Shown: positions 39,127-47,260 of the stretch, one piece after another | How the letters are laid out: every line of letters starts with the position of its first letter | Position numbering within the stretch: position 1 is the stretch's first letter | Origin: Clostridium beijerinckii | GTDB taxonomy: Bacteria > Bacillota > Clostridia > Clostridiales > Clostridiaceae | DNA: 64,000 nt | Assembly: GCA_003129525.1 (NCBI GenBank) | Contig: CP029329.1 | Location: 2,399,501-2,463,500, forward strand | Direction: 5' to 3' | Made by a program: the position numbers and the translations under genes | Notes under the pieces: generated by a model | Database searches by the model: none | Seen by the model: only the letters and a program-made list of their open reading frames with translations | Told to the model about the DNA's origin: nothing

Positions 39127-39417
39127 TTATTCTTTATATTGTTCTTTAGCATTTGTTAATTTCAATCCACTACAAAAACTATCACAGACAGCCCAGTTAT
39201 CAATTTTAGGAATAAAGTTATATACATATTGAAGAATAGTCTCAATATCTGTATTCACATATCCAATAACCATACCTTTTAATATAATTTCCTCAAAATA
39301 ATCATTTGGTGAAGTACATAAAAATTTTCCCCAATCATTTTTAGCTAATTCTTTAGCAAGGTTTCTAAGAAGAGGCATACGTACACCTATAATATTATTA
39401 ACCCCAATAATATAAAG
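39127..39417 (-). pseudogene. Internal fragment of an AlkD-like DNA alkylation repair gene
   Basis: Minus-strand frame. IIGVNNIIGVRMPLLRNLAK, then ELAKNDWGKF and FIPKIDNWAVCDSFCSGLK, is characteristic of AlkD-type HEAT-repeat DNA glycosylases. The start of the protein and everything after SFCSGLKLT are missing, so only about a third remains. An in-frame ATG at 39378 lies inside the conserved region, arguing against a real short gene. It faces the AlkA relic. Confidence 0.7.
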
Positions 39418-39493
39418 TTGGAAACTTAGATTATATAGTATTTAATAAAGTAAAATTAAATTTTTATATTGATGAAATAGGGGAGGGAGTTAA

Positions 39494-40207
39494 TTGAATA
39501 ATAATATCATTGAAATGAGGAACATTACAAAAAGTTTTTTTATAGGAAAATCAAACCAGTTAGATATTCTTAAAGGTATTAATATTAATATAAAAAAGGG
39601 GGAATTTGTAGCTATTGTTGGTGCATCTGGATCAGGTAAAAGCACTTTAATGAATATTATAGGTGCCCTTGATAGACAAACTTCAGGTGAATATATTCTT
39701 AATGACATAGATATTAGCCAAATTAATGACAATAGTTTATCAGAAATAAGAAATAAGAAGATAGGCTTTGTCTTTCAAACTTCTAATTTGATACCTAGAA
39801 CAAATTCATTACAAAATGTAGAACTACCAATGCTATATTCTGGAGTAGATAGAAAAACAAGAAGAAATCGAGCTAAGGAGCTCTTACAATTAGTAGAGAT
39901 GGAAGATAGAATGACTCATCTACCAAATGAGTTATCAGGTGGACAAAAGCAAAGAGTTGCAATTGCTCGTGCTCTTGCTAATGATCCTGATATTATACTT
40001 GCAGATGAACCAACAGGAGCCCTTGACTCAGAAACAGGAAGATTAATTATGAATATATTTCACAGTATTCACGAAACACAAGGAAGAACCATAATATTAA
40101 TAACTCATGAAATGAAACTTGCAAGTGAAACTCAAAGAATAATAACGTTAAAAGATGGACAAATAATAGATGAAAAAAATAATGTTTCTAAAAAGTATAT
40201 AGTCTAA
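39494..40207 (+). CDS. ABC transporter ATP-binding protein (MacB/LolD type), orphan
   Basis: ATPase of 237 residues with Walker [11 protein letters not shown]-loop [13 protein letters not shown], signature LSGGQKQR, Walker B ILADEP and H-loop ITHE. The family usually pairs with FtsX/MacB-type permeases in peptide or antibiotic export. The start is TTG at 39494, 5 bases after GGGAGGGAG; the next in-frame ATG would lose the first strand. No permease gene lies on either side, so it is an orphan here or works with a distant partner. Confidence 0.92.
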   Translation: MNNNIIEMRNITKSFFIGKSNQLDILKGININIKKGEFVAIVGASGSGKSTLMNIIGALDRQTSGEYILNDIDISQINDNSLSEIRNKKIGFVFQTSNLIPRTNSLQNVELPMLYSGVDRKTRRNRAKELLQLVEMEDRMTHLPNELSGGQKQRVAIARALANDPDIILADEPTGALDSETGRLIMNIFHSIHETQGRTIILITHEMKLASETQRIITLKDGQIIDEKNNVSKKYIV

Positions 40208-40451
40208 ATTAATTATTGACAAAATTCGAGATTAATTGGCGTTATATATAAACGTTTTAATGCATTCATGTATAGTACCACTTTATTTTATTAAGTCAAA
40301 TTTTAGAATAAATTCAAAAAACTTAGAAAATAAGAGGAATAATATTATTAAATTTTAATAATATTAGCAATAATATATTTATATCTATATAAAATTAGGG
40401 TATAATTTATTTGTTTGAGATTTTTTTAAGAAAATAATAATCATACTTATT

Positions 40452-40582
40452 AAGTGAAACTTTTCAAGTGGAGTATCATACTCTAGTTGAATTTAGTTAT
40501 AATTGTACCCACAAAGGGCACTTCGTCTAGTGTTATGCAGTTTTTAACTGCCATTTAAACAATTTGGCAAGTTAGAATAGCT
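40452..40582 (+). repeat. Structured repeat S3 (family S) in the leader of the PRPP synthetase gene
   Basis: Starts AAGTGAAACTTTT like S1. The first hairpin (TTCAA-GAGTAT with ATACTC-TTGAA) has other bases but the same shape, followed by TTTAGTT and TCTAGTGTTATGC in place of the core. The second domain forms GCAGTT-AACTGC or the alternative AACT-GCCA / TGGC-AAGTT. A TATAAT at 40401 about 50 bases upstream would put S3 in the transcript of the next gene. The rest of the 412-base gap is A/T-rich. Confidence 0.6.
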
Positions 40583-40619
40583 ATATATTAGATAGAATAA
40601 TTAAAAAAGGGGAAAACAA

Positions 40620-41711
40620 ATGAGCGAATTAAATCATGAACTTGGAATCATAGCACTAGAAAGTTGTACAGAGATAGGTAATGCTATAGACAGGTATATC
40701 CAAAAGATTAGAAATTCTAATGAATCATTCTTAATACCACTTAATGAAATCAGATTTTCTAATGGAGAAGGAAAAGTTAAAATTTCTGATTCTGTTAGAG
40801 GAAAGGATATTTACATTTTATGTGATGTTGGAAATTATAGTTGCACATATAAAATGTTTGGAATGGAACATCATAAAGCTCCTGATGAACATTTTCAAGA
40901 CATTAAGAGAACAGTTTCAGCTATTAAAGGTAAAGCAGAAAGATTAACTGTAATAATGCCACTTTTATATGAATCAAGACAACATAGAAGAAAAGGTAGA
41001 GAATCTTTAGATTGTGCAATAGCGCTTCAAGAACTTGAAAGATTAGGTGTTGATGAAATTATTACTTTTGATGTGCACGACCCTAATATTCAAAATGCTG
41101 TTCCACTTTTATCTTTTGAAAACTTTTATCCAACTTATGATATAGTAAAATCAATTATATCTAAGGAAGAAACATTCGAACATAATAAAGAAAAACTACT
41201 AGTAATCAGTCCTGATACTGGTGCTATGGATAGAGCTATTTATTATTCAAGTGTTTTAGGTGTTGATGTTGGTTTGTTTTATAAGAGAAGAGATCATTCT
41301 ACAATAGTTAATGGAAAAAATCCTATTGTTCAGCATGAATATGTGGGAAGAAATGTTGACGGAAAAGATGTTTTAATTGTTGATGATATGATAGCATCTG
41401 GAGAGTCTGTTCTTGATATTGCTAGAGAATTAAAGAGTAGAAATGCAAGAAATGTATATGTGGCTTCAACTTTTGCTTTCTTTACAGAAGGACTTGAGAA
41501 ATTTAACAAAGCTCATGAAGAGGGGTTAATAACAAGAATATACTCTACTAATTTAACATATATACCACAAAACTTAAATGATGCACCATGGTTTAATTCA
41601 GTTGATATGTCAGAATTCTCAGCTAGAATAATAAATAGATTAAATCATGATGATTCAATTGCTAAATATATGGATGCAACAACAATAATACATAAATTGT
41701 TAAATAAATAA
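40620..41711 (+). CDS. Ribose-phosphate pyrophosphokinase-like protein, long variant
   Basis: PRPP synthetase-family protein of 363 residues, longer than the usual 310-320. Recognisable parts are TVIMPLLYESRQHRRKGRES (catalytic/ATP region), ITFDVHDPNIQNAVPL, and the PRPP loop VLIVDDMIASGESVLDIA near residue 255. An N-terminal extension and an extended C-terminus set it apart from standard Prs. A typical clostridial genome has a separate housekeeping prs, so this may be a second copy. ATG 40620 follows AAGGGG. Leader carries element S3. Confidence 0.88.
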   Translation: MSELNHELGIIALESCTEIGNAIDRYIQKIRNSNESFLIPLNEIRFSNGEGKVKISDSVRGKDIYILCDVGNYSCTYKMFGMEHHKAPDEHFQDIKRTVSAIKGKAERLTVIMPLLYESRQHRRKGRESLDCAIALQELERLGVDEIITFDVHDPNIQNAVPLLSFENFYPTYDIVKSIISKEETFEHNKEKLLVISPDTGAMDRAIYYSSVLGVDVGLFYKRRDHSTIVNGKNPIVQHEYVGRNVDGKDVLIVDDMIASGESVLDIARELKSRNARNVYVASTFAFFTEGLEKFNKAHEEGLITRIYSTNLTYIPQNLNDAPWFNSVDMSEFSARIINRLNHDDSIAKYMDATTIIHKLLNK

Positions 41712-41744
41712 TATAAATTTATTTAAGCAGGAATTCAAGTGATA

Positions 41745-41806
41745 TACTCCCTTTGTAGCGGACAGTTAAAATAATAAAACTGTTTCTATGAAGGGAGTAT
41801 TTTTCA
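41745..41806 (+). terminator. Intrinsic terminator after PRPP synthetase gene
   Basis: Stem ATACTCCCTT (41745-41754) / AAGGGAGTAT (41792-41801) with an inner ACAGT/ACTGT helix, followed by TTTTTC. Confidence 0.85.
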
Positions 41807-41846
41807 ATTTAAATTTAAAATCAATCTCAAAATAAAGAACAAGTAA

Positions 41847-41948
41847 TCATAGATTTTGGTTCTCTGGCGGTAATAAAACAATGCCAGATCCAAGAATAGG
41901 GCCAATTATAAGTCCACAAAGGGTTATAAGTCCAATATTTTTGTTCAT
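41847..41948 (-). pseudogene. N-terminal relic of an amino-acid permease (APC family)
   Basis: ATG 41948 has a perfect GGAGG site, then the frame reads MNKNIGLITLCGLIIGPILG, SGIVLLPP and stops after 33 codons. This is the first helix of an APC-type permease with its conserved G..LG.GI segment. No further permease sequence follows, so it appears to be a truncated gene that kept its translation start. Confidence 0.55.
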
Positions 41949-42085
41949 ATGTTCCTCCTAGTAGTATTTTTGGTAGAGTATGTATCTTATAGTATCATTT
42001 AGGCGTGCATTTATAAAATTTGAGAGAGTTTCTACAAAGCTAAACAACTAGAAACTGTACTAAGAATTTTTTATAGTAAATATAC

Positions 42086-42120
42086 AAAAAGGTCATGAAG
42101 CATGACGCTTCATAACCTTT
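42086..42120 (-). terminator. Intrinsic terminator of the 42156 gene
   Basis: Read on the minus strand: AAAGGTTATGAAGC / GCTTCATGACCTTT with a short loop followed by T residues, 36 bp beyond the stop of the small gene. Confidence 0.8.
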
Positions 42121-42155
42121 AAAAAACTTTATTTAATTAATACTGAATTTCTATA

Positions 42156-42425
42156 TTATAAAAAAGTTCTTCTAGAAGCTTTTAATTGTAAATCAGTAAT
42201 ATCTCTAAAATAATAATTATCATTGCAAGGTTTGCAAGTATCAGAAACCTCATCATAAACATATTTTGTAGGTGCAAATATTGAATTTAAAAAAGATTTA
42301 CATCCTTTAATAAGAGAATTTGAGAAATCTAATAAAATATTTGAAGCTTTATTATGAGTAATACCTTTAACAAAATGATAATGGATTAAGTTAGATTTTG
42401 AGTTTTTAATAATTCTATAGTTCAT
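42156..42425 (-). CDS. Small hypothetical protein
   Basis: Not recognised. 89 residues, basic, with a CKPCNDN segment near the C-terminus (two Cys spaced by two) and a possible amphipathic helix in the middle. ATG 42425 has GGAGGGATT upstream and a terminator lies downstream, so it looks expressed. A near-match to a CcpA cre site (TGTAAACGTTTATA, 42442-42455) sits just upstream. Confidence 0.6.
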   Translation of the reverse strand: MNYRIIKNSKSNLIHYHFVKGITHNKASNILLDFSNSLIKGCKSFLNSIFAPTKYVYDEVSDTCKPCNDNYYFRDITDLQLKASRRTFL

Positions 42426-42887
42426 AATAATCCCTCCAATTTGTAAACGTTTATAAAAGTGTTTCTTTAATCTACTTCTATACTCATACTATAATCCATT
42501 CTAAACAAAATTACATCTTTCTAAAAATAGAAGTTTGTTAAAAATATATAAGTAATATTAACTATATTTATTTAAATATAGTTGGTATTGCATTTATAAT
42601 AAGGAAAGCTTGTAAATACTTTATAATTAATAAAAATAATAGAATTTAAAATATTTTTTTGAGTAATACTTGTCATTATTTCTATTATAATAATATTTAT
42701 TATGAAGGTAATGTTACTCTAATAACATTATCTTCTGATATTTCTGACAAGACTAAGGCAGTGATGAAAGAATCTAAAAAATATTTAAGAATCCCCCTAT
42801 ATTTCTATTTAGTAATTCTCTTTTTATAAAAATATAGTATTAAAATAAATATAAATATTTCTTTTACGCATACTATATATGTTACAA
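42426..42887. other. Intergenic region with a possible gene remnant
   Basis: A/T-rich stretch ahead of yhaM. About 42706-42832 on the plus strand stays open and reads EGNVTLITLSSDISDKTKAV followed by MKESKKYLRIPLY. This faintly resembles an L7Ae/YlxQ-type RNA-binding domain but has no ribosome site; it may be a relic. Nothing else stands out. Confidence 0.3.
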
Positions 42888-42916
42888 TTGACAATTGAAG
42901 AACAAATTTCTATAAG
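42888..42916 (+). promoter_or_regulatory. Sigma-A promoter for yhaM
   Basis: Perfect -35 TTGACA (42888-42893), 17-bp spacer and -10 TATAAG (42911-42916), about 90 bases before the yhaM start. Confidence 0.65.
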
Positions 42917-43004
42917 GCTTTATCTGTAAATGTAAATTGTAAACTATATATTAGAGTGTAGATTTGAGGCCTATATAAGAAAATAACTAATTTGGAGGAA
43001 AAAA

Positions 43005-43907
43005 ATGAATACAAAAGAGAATTTTTTAAGTGACATGAAAAGTGGAGAGACTATAAAAATATCATTAATGGTAATGAAAATAATATTTAAAGACTCCGAC
43101 AAAGCTGTATGTATATTAGCAGACAAAAGTGGAGAAATAAAGGCTAATATATCAAATAAAAATGGCGATATTAAAGAAGGAAGAGTCATAGACATTGAAG
43201 GAATTAAAGATGGTAAACTTGATGTAAAAAAATATGAATTTATTTCAGAGTATGATGTTTCAGATTATCTTCCAACGTTAAATAGACCAATTCAAGAGAT
43301 TATGGAGGAAATTGAATTATATACAGATAAATATATAATTTCAAGGGAAGGCAAAGCTTTAAATGATTATTTCTTTAAAGATGAAGAATTTTTAGATAAG
43401 TTTAAAAGGGGTATAGGTGGTGTATCAATGCATCATAACTATATAGGAGGACTCGCAGAACATACTTTAAATGTAATGTACATAACTATAATGCTTTGTG
43501 AAAGGTATGATTGCAGAAGAACAGAAATGGCAGTTCTTGGTGCAAAGCTTCATGATATTGGTAAGATTTATGAATTATATTATGATGGTCCTTTCAAATA
43601 TACTCTTAGAGGAGAAATGGAAGGTCATATTGTTATTGGTGCAGAGTTAATAGATAAGGCTATTAGGGAAAATCCTTCATTCTACTCAGAGGATTTTGCT
43701 ATGAGAATAAAGGGATGTATTATTCAACATCATGGAAAGCTTGAATATGGTTCTCCAAGAGAAATGAAAATGGAAGAATCATTCATAGTCAATTATGCTG
43801 ATTCTATAGATGCTACTATGAACAAGATTTCTCAAATGAAAGATAAAACAGAATATGGCAATTGGTCAGAATATGATAGAAGAATTGACACTAAATTATA
43901 TTTATAA
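43005..43907 (+). CDS. yhaM: 3'-5' exoribonuclease YhaM-like (OB fold + HD domain)
   Basis: 300 residues. An N-terminal OB-fold nucleic-acid-binding domain (about 10-85) precedes an HD phosphohydrolase domain: MHHNYIGGLAEHTLNVMYIT supplies metal-binding His residues, LHDIGKIYE is the HD motif, and GHIVIGAELI and IIQHHGKLEYGSPR are the later conserved parts. YhaM trims RNA and some DNA 3' ends with Mn or Co. It starts at ATG 43005 after TGGAGG. The DUF503 gene follows after 23 bp, probably in one operon. Confidence 0.93.
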   Translation: MNTKENFLSDMKSGETIKISLMVMKIIFKDSDKAVCILADKSGEIKANISNKNGDIKEGRVIDIEGIKDGKLDVKKYEFISEYDVSDYLPTLNRPIQEIMEEIELYTDKYIISREGKALNDYFFKDEEFLDKFKRGIGGVSMHHNYIGGLAEHTLNVMYITIMLCERYDCRRTEMAVLGAKLHDIGKIYELYYDGPFKYTLRGEMEGHIVIGAELIDKAIRENPSFYSEDFAMRIKGCIIQHHGKLEYGSPREMKMEESFIVNYADSIDATMNKISQMKDKTEYGNWSEYDRRIDTKLYL

Positions 43908-43930
43908 TTAAAAGAGAGTGTGAGGAATAT

Positions 43931-44218
43931 ATGAATATTTTAATTATGGAAGTTACTCTAAGAGCATCATGGGTACATTCATTAAAAGAAAAAAGAATGG
44001 TTGTTAAAAGTATAGTCCAAAAACTAAAAAATAAGTTTAACATATCAGTAGCAGAAATAGAGAATCAAGATATTCATAATACAATAGTTATTGGAATCGC
44101 AGGTATATGTGCAAATTCATCACAATCGGATTCTACAATGGAGCATATTATAACTTTTATAGAATGTAATACAGATGCAGAAATAGTTGATGTTCAAAAA
44201 GAAGATATCAGAAATTAA
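43931..44218 (+). CDS. DUF503 family protein (YlxP-like)
   Basis: 95 residues, full length. EVTLRASWVHSLKEKRMVVK and SIVQKLKNKFNISVAEIE are the family hallmark. DUF503 proteins are small ferredoxin-like folds often linked with ribosome or translation genes; their function is not established. It is 23 bp after yhaM, behind GTGAGG, and ahead of a terminator. Confidence 0.9.
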   Translation: MNILIMEVTLRASWVHSLKEKRMVVKSIVQKLKNKFNISVAEIENQDIHNTIVIGIAGICANSSQSDSTMEHIITFIECNTDAEIVDVQKEDIRN

Positions 44219-44237
44219 AATATTTTATTAGTGTTTA

Positions 44238-44265
44238 GCCAAGAGAAATTTCTCTTGGTTAAAAT
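44238..44265 (+). terminator. Intrinsic terminator after DUF503 gene
   Basis: Stem CCAAGAGAAA / TTTCTCTTGG (44239-44258), followed by TTAAAATTTT. Confidence 0.75.
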
Positions 44266-44330
44266 TTTGAATCAAAATAGCATAAACAGATGTATAAATT
44301 TATGCATCCATAGAATAAGGGGAAATAAAA

Positions 44331-44390
44331 ATGAAAAAATATATTAAAAATTGGTGGGAGAGAGCAGGGAAATGGAAGATGAGATTTTAA
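44331..44390 (+). CDS. Possible 19-residue cationic peptide
   Basis: ATG 44331, 8 bases after AAGGGG, encodes MKKYIKNWWERAGKWKMRF and stops at 44388-44390, touching the 3' end of the convergent PHP gene. Three tryptophans and seven Lys/Arg give a basic amphipathic helix. The ribosome site is convincing, but nothing else proves it is made. It could be a leaderless membrane-active peptide or chance. Confidence 0.35.
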   Translation: MKKYIKNWWERAGKWKMRF

Positions 44391-45179
44391 TTATAAAAGT
44401 CTTCCATTATTTTTCCTATTATCATATGTAGAGACATATTTAAAGCCAATATCTTTTAACATATCATATATATAACTAATATTTTCACCGACTCTATTAC
44501 AACTATGAGCATCAGAACCTACAGTTAAAATTTCACCTTTAAGATCTTTGTACATATGTAATATTTCTAGCTTTGGGAAAAGTAAATTATTAGATAAGCC
44601 GGAAGTGTTTACTTCAAGTCCTTTTCCCCTAGAAATTATTGTTTTCAAAATATCATATATGTAGTCCTTATAATCTTCAAAATTATATACATTGTCAACT
44701 TTAAAAGCATATCTTTGAACAATATCAAGATGTCCAAGGATATCGAAATCTCCCATTTGCACAAAAGCTAAAACTTCCTTAAAATAAGTCTCATAAGTGT
44801 ATCGAACACCGTTTTCAGAAATATTTGTATTAAAGCCTTTTCCGCCTAGATTATGTATTGAGCCTATTATAAAGTCTAAATTATGTTCTTTAAAATATTT
44901 ATCAAAATCTTCTTTGTAAAGGTGATATTCACTAACTTCTAATCCCCTTTTTACATTGATTTTTCCATGATATTCACTAGAAAGTTTTTGTATTTCATTT
45001 TCATAGTCTTTAAAATCAAAGAAATTATAACTAATATCTTTAGGATCAAAGCTAATATGTTCTGTTATGCATATTTCATTTAACTCCATAGAAATAGCTT
45101 TAAGTATAATTTGTTCAATGGTTTGATTCCCATCAAAAGAATATTTTGAATGTAGGTGGTAATCACTTAAGTATCTCAT
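44391..45179 (-). CDS. PHP-domain phosphatase (histidinol-phosphatase family)
   Basis: 262 residues. PHP metal motifs are DYHLHSKYSFDG (His-x-His), ITEHISFDP, GLEVSEYH, IIGSIHNLGG, GHLDIVQRY and GSDAHSCNRVGE. This set is typical of HisJ-type histidinol phosphatase, the last phosphatase step of histidine synthesis, but related PHP proteins exist and no his genes are adjacent. It lies downstream of the DAHP synthase gene on the same strand, separated by hairpins. Confidence 0.85.
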   Translation of the reverse strand: MRYLSDYHLHSKYSFDGNQTIEQIILKAISMELNEICITEHISFDPKDISYNFFDFKDYENEIQKLSSEYHGKINVKRGLEVSEYHLYKEDFDKYFKEHNLDFIIGSIHNLGGKGFNTNISENGVRYTYETYFKEVLAFVQMGDFDILGHLDIVQRYAFKVDNVYNFEDYKDYIYDILKTIISRGKGLEVNTSGLSNNLLFPKLEILHMYKDLKGEILTVGSDAHSCNRVGENISYIYDMLKDIGFKYVSTYDNRKNNGRLL

Positions 45180-45250
45180 TTGTATTTATCATCTCCGTTA
45201 TGTTAATTCTTAATTATAAAAAAATTTAAGAATTAATTTTTTCAAATTAA

Positions 45251-45322
45251 CAATGGACGATTATTAATCGTCCATTGTAGGTATTAAAAATATATATTTA
45301 AGAAAAGCCAGTTGGCTTTTCT
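45251..45322 (-). terminator. Terminator and second hairpin after DAHP synthase gene
   Basis: Stem AGAAAAGCC / GGCTTTTCT (45301-45322) is a good intrinsic terminator for the minus-strand DAHP synthase gene. Beyond it, CAATGGACGAT / ATCGTCCATTG (45251-45277) is another strong palindrome. Between them and the gene lies a TTAACTG/TTAGCAG-type repeat patch also seen near 5625 and 10795. Confidence 0.75.
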
Positions 45323-45362
45323 TCCTTAATTGTTAACTGTTCATTGCTAACTGCTAACTGAA

Positions 45363-46391
45363 TTAAACTTGTTCAGCCATATAATAAAGTAACTTTTCAG
45401 TAGCTTCCCAACCTAAGCAAGGGTCAGTGATTGATTTACCGTAAATATGGTCATCAACTTTTTGAGTTCCTTCTTCTATGTAACTTTCTATCATAACACC
45501 CTTAACTAACTTTTTAATATCGCTATTATATTCTCTGCTATGAAGTACTTCTTTTACTATACGAGGCTGTTCAGCAAATTTTTTCATAGAATTAGCGTGA
45601 TTTGCATCAACAATTACTGCTGGATATGGAAAATCAGCTTCACCATAAGCTTCAGCAACTCTTACTAAATCTTCATAATGATAATTAGGAATATTATTAC
45701 CATGTTTATTAACTGATCCACGCATAATAGCATGTGCATATGGATTACCAGTTGTATTAACTTCAGTATGTCTATATAAGAAGTTATGTTTTGCATGTGC
45801 TGCTTGAATTGAATTAAACATTACTGATATATCGCCACTTGTTGGATTTTTCATACCAACAGGAACATCAATTCCACTAGCTGTAAGTCTATGTTGTTGA
45901 TTCTCAACACTTCTTGCTCCAACAGCTACATAAGATAATAAATCATCGCAATACATATAGTTTGAAGGATAAAGCATTTCATCAGCTGGTGTAAGATGAG
46001 ATTCTTCGATTGAACGAATAAACATCTTTCTAATAGCTATTAATCCCTCAAGGATATTAGGTGATTTTTCTGGATCTGGTTGATGAAACATCCCTTTATA
46101 TCCTTCACCTGTAGTTCTAGGCTTATTTGTGTAAATTCTAGGAATAATAAAAAGTTTATCTTTAACTTGTTCATTTACTTTTGCTAGTCTACTAATATAA
46201 TCACAAACTGAATTTTCGTCATCTGCTGAACAAGGTCCTACAATAACAATAAATTTGTCGCTATTTCCAGCAAATATTTCTTTGATTTCTGCATCTCTTT
46301 CAGCCTTAATCTTTTGTAGATTATAAGCTAGAGGAGTAATAGCTTTAATTTCCTCTGGAGATGGTATTTTTCGTACGTTTATAAAACTCAT
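45363..46391 (-). CDS. 3-deoxy-7-phosphoheptulonate synthase (class I)
   Basis: First enzyme of the shikimate pathway, joining PEP and erythrose 4-phosphate. 342 residues of the AroF/G/H class: VIVGPCSADDENSV (PEP site), RIYTNKPRTTGEGYKGM, VGARSVENQQHR, MKNPTSGDISVM, IVDANHANSMKK and MIESYIEEGTQ are all present. Start ATG 46391 behind AGGGGGC. The leader contains a short aromatic-rich reading frame that ends at the ribosome site, suggesting translational control; no other aro gene is adjacent. Confidence 0.95.
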   Translation of the reverse strand: MSFINVRKIPSPEEIKAITPLAYNLQKIKAERDAEIKEIFAGNSDKFIVIVGPCSADDENSVCDYISRLAKVNEQVKDKLFIIPRIYTNKPRTTGEGYKGMFHQPDPEKSPNILEGLIAIRKMFIRSIEESHLTPADEMLYPSNYMYCDDLLSYVAVGARSVENQQHRLTASGIDVPVGMKNPTSGDISVMFNSIQAAHAKHNFLYRHTEVNTTGNPYAHAIMRGSVNKHGNNIPNYHYEDLVRVAEAYGEADFPYPAVIVDANHANSMKKFAEQPRIVKEVLHSREYNSDIKKLVKGVMIESYIEEGTQKVDDHIYGKSITDPCLGWEATEKLLYYMAEQV

Positions 46392-46403
46392 TATAAAAGC
46401 CCC

Positions 46404-46445
46404 CTAAAAATTATGTAATATATATCCAAAGGGAAAACTACACAT
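46404..46445 (-). CDS. Possible aromatic-rich leader peptide of the DAHP synthase gene
   Basis: Minus-strand frame MCSFPFGYILHNF, 13 codons with three Phe and one Tyr, 8 bases after GTGGGG. An in-frame ATG at 46451 would add MY. Its stop codon TAG overlaps the AGGGGGC ribosome site of the synthase gene. A long-range stem (ATATCCAAA / TTTGGATAT, near 46418-46430 and 46488-46496) involves its codons. Shape and composition fit an amino-acid-sensing leader, but no terminator is visible. Confidence 0.4.
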   Translation of the reverse strand: MCSFPFGYILHNF

Positions 46446-46503
46446 ATACATATCCCCACAAAATAATGGTATAAGTGCGATTTGAAATTTGGATATCTAT
46501 ATA

Positions 46504-46532
46504 ACTATATAATTATTGTAATTTCTAGTCAA
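46504..46532 (-). promoter_or_regulatory. Sigma-A promoter of the DAHP synthase gene
   Basis: -35 TTGACT (46527-46532, minus strand), 17-bp spacer and -10 TATAGT (46504-46509). The transcript would start near 46497, giving a leader of about 105 bases that includes the leader-peptide frame. The remaining 250 bases up to the GNAT gene are A/T-rich with no other feature. Confidence 0.6.
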
Positions 46533-46789
46533 GTTTCAATATAATTTAAAAACCAATTATTTTGTAAATTCTAAAAAGAATATTAATTTACTATTAATAA
46601 TTTAGCGAATACATCTTTTTATTACTTTGGCTATATTTTAAATTTAGATATTGTATAATGTTATAAAAATATTAATAAGGTTAATTGTGATATTAAAGTA
46701 AATGTATTTTAAAAGTTAAATAATAGTATATTTACGAAATATGCTATAATAATTTCATACGCCTTATAACACACAAATGGAGGTACTTT

Positions 46790-47260
46790 ATGTTAATTAG
46801 AGAAATAGAAAAAAGAGACAATGAACAAGTGGAATCACTTATCAGAACTTGTTTAATAGAATTTGGAGCAAATAAGCCAGGATGTGCATGGGAAGACCCT
46901 AATTTGGGATGTTTTTATGAAGTTTATCAAAATGAAAAATCTAAATATTGGGTTGTTGAAGATAATAATAAGATAGTAGCAGGTTGTGGTATTGGTCCAT
47001 TAACTAATACAGAAAATATATGTGAATTGCAGAAAATGTATTCTTTAAAAGAGGTAAGAGGTACTGGAATTGCAAATGAATTACTAAAGATTTCTTTAGA
47101 ATTTGCGAAAAAGCATTATCAAAAATGTTATCTTGAAACTTTTGCTAATATGGTGGCAGCGAATAAGTTTTATAGTAAGAATAAATTTATTCAATTAGAA
47201 AAACCAGTAGTTGAAACAGAACATTATGCTTGTGATGTATGGTATATAAAAAATTTATAA
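46790..47260 (+). CDS. GNAT-family N-acetyltransferase
   Basis: 156 residues with the acetyl-CoA binding motif ELQKMYSLKEVRGTGIANEL (R/Q-x-x-G-x-G/A form VRGTGIA) and LETFANMVAANKFYSKNKF, the usual motif B. Substrate unknown; the N-terminal part (GANKPGCAWEDPNLGCFYEV) is conserved in a clostridial subgroup. ATG 46790 after GGAGG. Single gene. Confidence 0.92.
   Translation: MLIREIEKRDNEQVESLIRTCLIEFGANKPGCAWEDPNLGCFYEVYQNEKSKYWVVEDNNKIVAGCGIGPLTNTENICELQKMYSLKEVRGTGIANELLKISLEFAKKHYQKCYLETFANMVAANKFYSKNKFIQLEKPVVETEHYACDVWYIKNL

Noticed and set aside
42442..42455. CcpA cre site upstream of the 42156 gene
   Set aside because: One key base differs from consensus and nothing in the context suggests carbon control, so it is only mentioned in the gene entry.
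42706..42832. L7Ae/YlxQ-like gene
   Set aside because: Similarity is faint, no ribosome site or full domain; left as a possible relic in the intergenic entry.
46392..46500. T-box or transcription attenuator before DAHP synthase
   Set aside because: No T-box sequence and no terminator hairpin with a T run; only a short frame and one long-range stem are seen.
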